64,000 nucleotides of DNA from Rhynchopus euleeides (Eukaryota > Euglenozoa > Diplonemea > Diplonemida > Diplonemidae), in contig OY723258.1 of the NCBI GenBank assembly GCA_963210315.1, positions 1 through 64,000 on the forward strand, written 5' to 3'. The notes beneath the pieces were generated by a model that was given only the letters and a program-made list of their open reading frames with translations, did no database searches and was not told the DNA's origin. Position numbers and translations under genes: made by a program. The first letter of the stretch is position 1. Each line of letters starts with the position of its first letter. Shown here in pieces: positions 36,501-43,306 of this stretch.

Positions 36501-39500
36501 TCGATGCGGCTGTTCTCCGAGAGCTTCCCCCCGAGGAAAGCGCCGGCGTGGGGCAGCGACAGCGATCGCAGGCGGGCTCTGTCGTGGGCGTCGGACTCTT
36601 CGAACAGCTCGCGGTACTGGCGGCTGACGATCGCGCGGGAGAGTTCCCTCTGCTCGACATCCCCCACGGGGGCTTGCGTGGGGTCGCGCCGTTCGTCCTC
36701 GTCCACAGCGTTGTTGTGAGCGAGGCAGGTGGTCTCCCATCCCTCCTCATCCCACGTGAAGTTGGGGTCGAGCTCCCGGCACAAGGAGTGGCCGTTCGCC
36801 GTGGACGCCAGGGCGGCTGCATGCCAGTGTTCGGCGGCGCGTCGAATCCCCAGGCCCCCGAGCCTCACCGGCATGGTGGCCTGCCGCATGACTGATTCCG
36901 GCAGCACGTCGTCCTCGAGGGCGAGGATCCGGGCGAGGCACTTCTCCACGGAGGCGTCGCTCTTCCGGAGGTACTCCGTAACCCCCTTGTGTCCCATAGC
37001 CCTCATGTAAAACACGAGGCGGGCGAACCCCTCGCAGTGGCGGAGAAGGGCGAGGCCGACCTGCTTGTCCTGGAGCTTGGCCAAGGCGTCGAGGTACGGC
37101 TGGAACTCCAAGAGCTTCTTGTCCATGTAGCTCTCGCAGAAGGCTGCCGACCCGATCGGTGCGCCGAGGAGGGTGAAGTTGCGGCCCGCCCTGTACACGA
37201 TGCCCACCTTGTCCTCGTCCTCGGGGAGCCGTAGGGAAAAGCCCTCCTCTTCGAGGGCCTCGAGGGACTGCTCGCAGAGGTCGATCAGCTCGCACTTGCT
37301 GAGTTTAACCTCCAGCCCCCTCTCCGTGCTGGCCTGGATGACGTAGTCGAGGGCGGCTCTGACGGCGCACGCTGGGCCCATGATCACCCCGTCGTCGAGG
37401 TAGAACAGCGACCCGTCGAGGTCCGTGCGCTTCTTCAGCTCCTCCGCAATCTCCTTTATCCCCAATGAGAAGAGGAGGGGCCCGAGGGGGTCGCCTTGCT
37501 GCACCCCACACGATGAAGACACCACCCCTTCGCCGTAGGTGAGGGTGGAGGGGGAGTCGTAACACCACGCGACGAAGGGCAGCAGGCCGGGGATGTGCCT
37601 CTCGACGACCTTGAGGAAGGTCCCGCGGTCGATCGAGTTGAACGCGTTGGCGTAGTCGATCTTGAGGATCACGGCGTCCTCCTTTTCCCTCGAGCGCTCC
37701 GCGTACTGCGCCACTACTGACGCCGCGGCCTCCAGCCCCCTCTGCACAGCTACCCCAACTTGGCGACCCCGCATGAGGATGCGCCGCGCGTCCCCCTTAT
37801 GACGCGTCGAGAGGAGTTTTGCGGCGAGGCGTCGGAGCGTCTCTCCGCAGGCAATGGGCCGAACGTCCTCGTCACCCTTCACCAGGGCCGAAAGCTTCGC
37901 GCCCCCGAGCACAGGCATCACCTCCTGGGGCACGGCACCCTTGACCATCCGGTTAATGACCTGGGTGAGCATGGCCGTCGGCTTGGCTCCCAGCGCATCC
38001 TTGCACTCCAGGGCTTGGCGGACGTGGTCTGGACGCAAACCCATCTGCCCGCCCGACGACCCGTTGGGGAAGGACTTCACCGCTCGGAAGACGTCAGCCG
38101 GCGTGAACGCCTTGCACTTCTCCGCGGGCACGGTCCGCTCCAGGTGGACCGCTCCACCCTCCGGGTGTTTGCCCTGCAGCTTCTTCAGGGTCTCCGTCGT
38201 GCTGGGGGCGACTTTGGCCGGGACGAGGTGCTTGTGGGCTGCTGAGACCCGGTTCTGCCGCGCCAGTTGACCGACCCGCCGCTCCCATCTCTCCTCATCG
38301 GACAAGCGCGGCGGTGCGCTCCCGCGGGACCCCGTGCCCCCCTGGCGCTTGCTGGCCTCGCGGGCCTCCTCCCAGAGCGTGGCGTACTCGCCCCTCTTCC
38401 ACCGGTCGAAAACCTTCTGGCGCTCGCGGAGGGTGACCTTGCTCTTCGCTCCCCCCATCCTCGCCGAGCGGAGGAGGACGAGCGGGGCCATGAGGAGGAT
38501 GGTCCACGCTGCGACGGAGTTGCGTGCGGCGGTCTCCCGTGCGGCCTCGCTGAGGGCCGCGGTCCATGCCTTGACGAGCGGCTTTGGCACCTTTTCCCAG
38601 ACCCGGATGTTGTGCCGGCGGAGTTCCTCGACGGAGGGGAGTTCCCCAGCCGGGATGTCCGCCCCCACGGCCTGCGCCTCCGGCTCGGGCTCGAGGTCTT
38701 TGCGGCAGGCGGTGCAGGACTGGTGGTCTCCAAGCGTGATCACCTTATCGCACTTGAGGCACTGGGCGAATTTGAGGGCCCGGAGCGTCCCCCTGCTCAA
38801 GACGTCCCCCTTCTCGAGGTGTCGGTTGAGGTGATCCTTCATCGACGTCGGCAGGATGGGGATGCCCGCCTGCATGAGGGACGTCCTGCAGGAGTCGTGC
38901 GGGCAGTACAGCCTGGCAGTGGAGCGCTCGACCAGCTTTGACCCCACGTCGAGCTCCTCCTGCCCCTCAGCAGTCTGCAGCTCCGCCATCCTCGCGTTGG
39001 ACCGCGTGAGGAAGGCCGGCTCGGCTCTGTTGACCAGCCCGTGCAGCTCGGCCCGCGGGATGCTGACACCCTCGAAATGCTGCCCCGTCAGGGCTATCAC
39101 CCTGGTCTTCTGCAGAAGCTCCTTGTCGGGCACCTTCGCTGGGCGGATGGAGACGATGGGGTGCTCGCCGCCCTGGACCACGACGATGTGAATGCTCCAC
39201 ACCCTGGCCGCGAGTTGCAGCGCGAGGTGATCCATCCAGCTGCTGGGCCTGGCGAGGTTGGCTGCATAGGCGAGGTGTTGGGCCTTGTCTCCGCCGAAAA
39301 GGTCTGTGAGTGCCTGCAACTTCTTCGCAGCCTCCGAGAGGTCCTGGCGCCTGAGTGCGATGTCTGCTGCGGGGACCCCGATGGCGAAGAAACCGCAGTC
39401 GCCCTGCGCCGCGTTGGGCACGCGGGTCGCCCCGAAATCCCTGAGGAGGTCATCAACCGCATCCCTCTCGCCTTGCGCTTCTCCCATGGCGTCATCGTCG

Positions 39501-41521
39501 TCAGCGCCACCGCGCATCGCGTCGCATGGGATGTGGGCGCCTTCCGTTGGTCCGCCAGGGGTATCCCGCAGAGCCGGGCTCGGCTCAGTCCAAACAGGGG
39601 CGTAGTCGGGCAAAGGCAGGGCCTCCAGCTTCCTCCGCACCCTGGTCCGGGCCGCCGCGAGGTCCGGGAGGGACGCCCTGGGGTCGTCGGCGACATGTCT
39701 CGTCAGCACCCTCTCCAAGGTGTCTCTGGCCAGATCCTCGCGGAAGACGAGCCAGTCGAACAGGATCTCATCTTGTCTGTCCCAAGCCAGCCGCCCCCCT
39801 CCGGTCCAACGCGTGCCTGGGAGGGACGAAGGGGAGTGGAGGGCCCTCGCGTGGAGGCGGATGCCCCTGACGGCCCGGCGCCTCAGGCACATCGGCCTCG
39901 CGGGACGCCGGGCGACCCAGTGCCGAGGGCGGCGTGACATCCCGTGACGGCGCGGGGCCCGACCACACAGGCGCGCCACTACGGACCAGCAGTCCCTACT
40001 CGCTTCGCTCAGACCCCGCCTGCACGCCGACACCGCCGCCCTCGCTAGGCCCACCCAGCTCTGGGGAGACGCGTATGACCGGAGCCCCCACATGAGCGGC
40101 CTCCACATCGCCTGTCGGAGGAGGGACCAGATCACCCCTCGAAGGGAGGGGGGGGACGTCCCGCGCAGGCCTGCCCGCTGGCGACTGGGGGCGCGACGCT
40201 TCATCGCCGCGCGGCGGACTGCCCGAGCCCGCGGCCGTCTCCACTGCCTGGGGAGGCGCATCCGCACCCACCTGCGCCTCTCGCCGTCGTCCCAGCCCTC
40301 TGCCAGGGCGCCAGGGGGTAAACCCCAGCCACGAGCAGTTGGGACGCCCGAGCTGCACTCCGCTCCAACAGGAGGGTCCCCAGACCAGCCCCGACATGCT
40401 GGCATCCACGTACCCTGACTAGTGGATCGGTCCCCTGCCGGGGCACCGCTGGCGTTGTTTCCCTGCTGGGAGTACAGCTCTCCCTGCTGCTCAGCGGCTG
40501 GGGTGGTGGGGCGGCGGGGCGGTGCGTCGGTGGGGGCGCCGGGGGCGAGATCCCCGCCTGCCCCACTATCCCCGATTTTCCCCGTGATGGCAAGGTGCGG
40601 TGACACTTGGGCTGGGGGAACGTGTGAGGAGGGGGGGCAGGAGATGAGTGGATGGGGCACGAGGGAGTTACATGGTGCGAGGTGGGGACTGGGCCCGCTA
40701 TACTCGAAAACCCCAGCTTGCCCCTCCACCCCTGGTGCACTGGGGGGCGGAGACGGAGGGGGAGAACGTGAGAGACGGAATGTGGGGGGATGTTGCGATG
40801 CGATAAGGGGGAGGGCAGCGGGGGGAGCGTGGGACTGAGCGGGTGGGGGGACAAAAAAGCACGGGAGTCGGGGGTGTGGTATATTGGCCCTTCCCTCCCC
40901 TGCCCCATACTGTCCTAACACACCCTCCCACCCGAACGAGTCCCCCCTGGGGGGGGGGAGGCCTCCCACCACCCGCCCTGACCCCCACGCCCAGCCGACC
41001 CCCCACATGACGTGAGGGAGGGGGTTGGGGCGGGAAGCTGTCACCCGCCCTGCTGCTGCCTCTGCTGCTCCCTCTGCAACGGTGACCGCCGCTGCCTGCA
41101 CGAGGGGGGGCCGCGACCCTTCCGCAGCCGTCGGGGAGTGCCGTTGGGGGGTGCATAAAGCCGGTGGGTCAGACCGGTGTGCTGTTGTTGGGGGGCCCGT
41201 GTGGAACCCACCCTCCCCCGGCCCTGCCTGCCCCGGCGCTGCCGACGCCGCCGCTGCCGTCGCTGCTGCTCTCGCCGCTACCGGGGGCGGCCCGGGCTGC
41301 ACTCGTGCGGGGGGTTGCGACCCCCGCGCTTCTGCCGCTACCGGGGGCGGCCCGGGCTGCACTCGTGTGGGGGGCTGCGACCCCCCCGTCTCCCTCGCTA
41401 CCGGGGGCGACCCGGGCTGCTCACCCGCTGGGGGCGGGAGCGCCGCCACCAGCAGCGCCATGAGGGCCCACTGCCCTCGCCTCCTCGCGTGCCCACGGCC
41501 AGGCACGTCTCGCGCCTCCAT
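33533..41521 (-). CDS. LINE polyprotein: OTU-like domains, zinc fingers, reverse transcriptase, endonuclease
   Basis: The ORF is open for 2662 codons from the first ATG at 41521 (a longer frame starts only at a TTG); the proline/alanine-rich first 500 codons may be partly leader. An OTU-like domain has QGDCGFFAIG near residue 707 and TGQHFEGV near 813. A CxxxxC...HxxxH finger and a CxxC...HxxC knuckle follow. The reverse transcriptase has KIDYANAFNSID near residue 1290, CGVQQGDPLGPLLF, and FYLDDGV near 1373. A CxxC-x9-HxxxC knuckle and RPGDLV...VIDITVK near 1763 fit a restriction-like endonuclease. Two further OTU-like regions follow, one degenerate (near 2020-2080) and one with PGNCFFDAL near 2275 and SHYSPL, each followed by a cysteine cluster. 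Several OTU-like copies in one LINE protein is unusual. Confidence 0.85.
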   Translation of the reverse strand: MEARDVPGRGHARRRGQWALMALLVAALPPPAGEQPGSPPVARETGGSQPPTRVQPGPPPVAAEARGSQPPARVQPGPPPVAARAAATAAAASAAPGQAGPGEGGFHTGPPTTAHRSDPPALCTPQRHSPTAAEGSRPPLVQAAAVTVAEGAAEAAAGRVTASRPNPLPHVMWGVGWAWGSGRVVGGLPPPRGDSFGWEGVLGQYGAGEGRANIPHPRLPCFFVPPPAQSHAPPAALPLIASQHPPTFRLSRSPPPSPPPSAPGVEGQAGVFEYSGPSPHLAPCNSLVPHPLISCPPSSHVPPAQVSPHLAITGKIGDSGAGGDLAPGAPTDAPPRRPTTPAAEQQGELYSQQGNNASGAPAGDRSTSQGTWMPACRGWSGDPPVGAECSSGVPTARGWGLPPGALAEGWDDGERRRWVRMRLPRQWRRPRARAVRRAAMKRRAPSRQRAGLRGTSPPSLRGVIWSLLRQAMWRPLMWGLRSYASPQSWVGLARAAVSACRRGLSEASRDCWSVVARLCGRAPRRHGMSRRPRHWVARRPARPMCLRRRAVRGIRLHARALHSPSSLPGTRWTGGGRLAWDRQDEILFDWLVFREDLARDTLERVLTRHVADDPRASLPDLAAARTRVRRKLEALPLPDYAPVWTEPSPALRDTPGGPTEGAHIPCDAMRGGADDDDAMGEAQGERDAVDDLLRDFGATRVPNAAQGDCGFFAIGVPAADIALRRQDLSEAAKKLQALTDLFGGDKAQHLAYAANLARPSSWMDHLALQLAARVWSIHIVVVQGGEHPIVSIRPAKVPDKELLQKTRVIALTGQHFEGVSIPRAELHGLVNRAEPAFLTRSNARMAELQTAEGQEELDVGSKLVERSTARLYCPHDSCRTSLMQAGIPILPTSMKDHLNRHLEKGDVLSRGTLRALKFAQCLKCDKVITLGDHQSCTACRKDLEPEPEAQAVGADIPAGELPSVEELRRHNIRVWEKVPKPLVKAWTAALSEAARETAARNSVAAWTILLMAPLVLLRSARMGGAKSKVTLRERQKVFDRWKRGEYATLWEEAREASKRQGGTGSRGSAPPRLSDEERWERRVGQLARQNRVSAAHKHLVPAKVAPSTTETLKKLQGKHPEGGAVHLERTVPAEKCKAFTPADVFRAVKSFPNGSSGGQMGLRPDHVRQALECKDALGAKPTAMLTQVINRMVKGAVPQEVMPVLGGAKLSALVKGDEDVRPIACGETLRRLAAKLLSTRHKGDARRILMRGRQVGVAVQRGLEAAASVVAQYAERSREKEDAVILKIDYANAFNSIDRGTFLKVVERHIPGLLPFVAWCYDSPSTLTYGEGVVSSSCGVQQGDPLGPLLFSLGIKEIAEELKKRTDLDGSLFYLDDGVIMGPACAVRAALDYVIQASTERGLEVKLSKCELIDLCEQSLEALEEEGFSLRLPEDEDKVGIVYRAGRNFTLLGAPIGSAAFCESYMDKKLLEFQPYLDALAKLQDKQVGLALLRHCEGFARLVFYMRAMGHKGVTEYLRKSDASVEKCLARILALEDDVLPESVMRQATMPVRLGGLGIRRAAEHWHAAALASTANGHSLCRELDPNFTWDEEGWETTCLAHNNAVDEDERRDPTQAPVGDVEQRELSRAIVSRQYRELFEESDAHDRARLRSLSLPHAGAFLGGKLSENSRIEGRQMIAVSRARLGIPLFEPDTVCEKCGRELDEMGTHAFDCNQGGALTRRHDATRDALFALAQEAGTNPEMESLHLLQDGQRPGDLVTRRIWPRVIDITVKNPVAASYVQAAARFTGAAAAQGEATKNRQYRDACAARGLVFAPYAMELFGGLAPSAHSVFSKLGRLAAERTGASRVQLTQEYACRVNSAFNNTLGATLLECGELTKACRSLARDRVEVEAAPPLDPDHFIRFEPDQVGQGAAFEDTDPDDAEGQGHQAVPPPSDEPLRPAQKPVDREPPTPEDLVREWRSAHNGVGVSFTSLMGGLGNLLPAVFQVQQLGGGGAGGVPTDALVAIADGFASSGTPMEAGPLRRQAVARVRSSPELSGLLADPAAWASRMSAFEREDEATWADDVLIRGAACVLRRHIIVFRDYRAPTVCDPGCKPIATAVALGGVGDRFQALTLPADVQELVGGSTTGPRPTVRAGPRLRTERAEGEQDVTEFCQFCEADFSTQDTHGRCVHCLRASCPDCVEHVTDPCQCGRTEPTTVVQEEVMDDDEDSTDSEDAGPPPPPPGPAPEPADDVLTRWLTAREHALPGVTTAKQQSVLEMPDVQDFRFTPGNCFFDALTFLLGEAGATADGLRQYVVKAVGDHADLRSRAEPSYEEWARQMRESGSMNVASWADELTLQGAARATGSPIVVLADDTAPRIYRPLRKPYGPVAGVKFKASHYSPLHISEQVRSFVLRLAPAVPLVSTGCRGAEAGLHMVRVDGGTAELSVLCVRCEQPFDTRTPHWECIGCNRLACTGCVSDGETCTRPPDRGGDGAATDGNAHTTSGGSPSASTAPAPSSNATAQPSTSSTSSTDSTSDAQQGGSTSENAPAPSASQHTGKRKADRDVSASPPDRKRSATAADKGTPADDADVPKTVAEWDALFTPEPGSPEEEFKSARRALHAWRCKVRLQDREEQRLYNNLNSRMYTAAGMRRATAGTASQGSRRAAPRATGAATQ
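41275..41435 (-). repeat. 60-bp in-frame repeat in the LINE N-terminal region
   Basis: There are about 2.6 copies of a 60-bp unit, encoding a 20-residue repeat of the type GSQPPARVQPGPPPVA. The period is a multiple of three and keeps the frame, which favours this part being translated. Confidence 0.75.
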
Positions 41522-41867
41522 CGCGACTCGCGCTCGCGTGTGTCGGGGGTGGGAAGGGGGGGACTGGGAAGGGAGGGGGGAACAGAGCCCGAGGGACAAG
41601 CGTCCCAAGGGGGAGTGGTTTTTTTGTTTGGGAAGAAGTTATTGGCCCAACCAGCCCTCCCGACTCTGCCCCCCCGCAAGATCAAGAAGAAGTTTGGAAA
41701 GGGGAAAAGGGATGGGGGAGAGGAGGGAGAGGGATGGGTTTTTGAAAGGGGAGGGGAGAACCCAACCGACCCAACCGACCAGGGGGGGGGGGGAGCGCGA
41801 GTGTGTATACCAATGAAGTACAGAAACTGTAGCTTAAGAAATCGTTGGTTGGGAGCGCAAAAAAAAA

Positions 41868-42076
41868 GGTTTGCGGGTTTGCGGGTTTGCGGGTTTGCGG
41901 GTTTGCGGGTTTGCGGGTTTGCGGGTTTGCGGGTTTGCGGGTTTGCGGGTTTGCGGGTTTGCGGGTTTGCGGGTTTGCGGGTTTGCGGGTTTGCGGGTTT
42001 GCGGGTTTGCGGGTTTGCGGGTTTGCGGGTTTGCGGGTTTGCGGGTTTGCGGGTTTGCGGGTTTGCGGGTTTGCGG
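41868..42076. repeat. 8-bp array, right part interrupted by the LINE (about 26 copies)
   Basis: The unit and orientation are as in the other arrays. Nine A precede it at 41859-41867. It ends in GCGGAAGTTGGCTG, without the long satellite that follows the larger arrays. Confidence 0.93.
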
Positions 42077-42222
42077 AAGTTGGCTGTGTGCTCGTTCGCC
42101 TTCACGACCACAGTGTCCCCACTGTAGTTAGGATTCAGCCGGTTCGGGTACAGCTCCAGCGCCAGTGACTGTGTGTTGAGCCCGTACATGCCTACCGCAC
42201 TGGTCGATGTACGAGCAATCTG
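42077..42222 (-). other. possible exon remnant beside the 8-mer array
   Basis: On the minus strand the frame reads GMYGLNTQSLALELYPNRL and then YSGDTVVVKANEHTANF before entering the 8-mer array. The composition looks like real protein, but no family is recognised and no start or splice signals decide its limits. It may be the leftover of a gene cut by the array. Confidence 0.25.
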
Positions 42223-42440
42223 TCTTCCGGACCGAGAATCTTTGCAGCTGTTGTTTGTCTGGGCTAGTTGGTACAGAATACAAGGTACAAGAGACAAGCA
42301 AGACAAGAAACGAAAAGAAGAAAGCGAAAGAAACACACATGAAAAGATCACACACATCAAACGACACGCCAAAAATGGCACAGCCTCTGGACATCCACTT
42401 AGCCAGCGAGGACCACACTGGTGACAGATTGCTCGTACAT
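42207..42440. repeat. 234-bp element with perfect 18-bp terminal inverted repeats
   Basis: ATGTACGAGCAATCTGTC at 42207-42224 is repeated as its exact reverse complement at 42423-42440. No ORF of note lies between. This is the layout of a small non-autonomous DNA transposon, but no target duplication is evident. Confidence 0.55.
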
Positions 42441-43167
42441 AACTCCAAAAACGGGGGGCTTGGTTGCTTCAATAGCATATGGTTGATAGCCGCCAACCGC
42501 TTTTGTGTTATGTGCAAGGAACCTGAAGTGGAAGTTGCACATTACACATTGCAATGAATGCTGAAACACAGAGTGTCACAGGAAACGATCGAGTAAAGAA
42601 AAACTCAAAGAAAAAGCCCAAAAGGGAAACACAAGCTAGCTGGGACAACGCTAGGGTTCAGAAAACTGCTCTTTGTAGTGATGGAGGGGCTTGTTGGTTT
42701 GTTTGTAGCCGCAACGCATCGACACAAAGAGAGGTCTCTGTTGTGCACCGAAAAAGTAGAGAAAGGGCCAATGGTGAAAGCAAAAGGCAGTGCTGTCTAT
42801 GACTCCACCGCCTGCAACACTAGTCAACCCCTTGTGCGAAGGGGGAGGGGCCAGGCACAGGTCAGCAGCGACCACCCAGAGGGGCTACCCGTTGAGGGCT
42901 TAGAGCCGCAACGTGGGGGCAGGATCAGCTCCAGCAGGATCTTCTCAGGCATCGCGCAGCTCCAGCACGCCCGATCGCGGCACTAGGGAAAGCATTGGCG
43001 AGGCTTTCACGCCCCAAAAGGGGGGCAACCCTGCATCCTGATCTTCCTACAGGCTGGCCTGCAGACGTCCATGTGCTCAAGCCACTCATGCAATTAGAGC
43101 AACTCAGGGGGAACAGCCCAGGGCCTTATGCTCGCGCACACTGCCCTGACCCATGCACAGGTCCGAT
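42441..43167. other. intergenic, no gene recognised
   Basis: No convincing coding frame on either strand. It lies downstream of the 682-residue protein gene and could contain its displaced original 3' end, but I cannot recognise it. Confidence 0.5.
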
Positions 43168-43306
43168 TTCTTTTTTTTTTTTTTTTTTTACACTTGCCCG
43201 TCAGGTGGACCACCGGGTGGGGAGAGAACCGGTGTGAGGCACTTGGGTCCGTCCAGGTGGGCAGGGAACCTGGGGGCGGGGGGCCTCAAATCCCTCTCTC
43301 TCTCAT
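43168..43306 (-). mobile_element. 5'-truncated LINE tail (or SINE) with poly(A)
   Basis: On minus this is 115-120 bp almost identical to the last part of the LINE at 32679-32795, followed by a poly(A) of about 18. It ends abruptly at CATGC on its 5' side, the usual result of incomplete reverse transcription. The alternative is a SINE that shares the LINE 3' end. Its 5' bases supply the last codons and the stop of the gene at 43286-45334. Confidence 0.75.

Larger units (their letters stand above)
32647..41867 (-). mobile_element. non-LTR retrotransposon inserted in the 8-mer array
   Basis: On the minus strand the element runs from 41867 to a 32-nt poly(A) tail at 32678-32647. Both sides are (GCGGGTTT)n, so it splits one array. 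It has one very long ORF with reverse transcriptase and restriction-like endonuclease. The last 115 bp before the poly(A) occur again at 43180-43306 as a truncated copy, which supports this being the 3' end. The outer ends carry a short inverted match, T9-GCGCT on the left and AGCGC-A9 on the right. The 3' UTR (32679-33532) is G-rich on plus and has no gene. Confidence 0.8.

Noticed and set aside
33475..39968. Many plus- and minus-strand ORFs within 33.5-41 kb
   Set aside because: They are shadows of the GC-rich LINE ORF; only the long minus frame has RT and endonuclease motifs.
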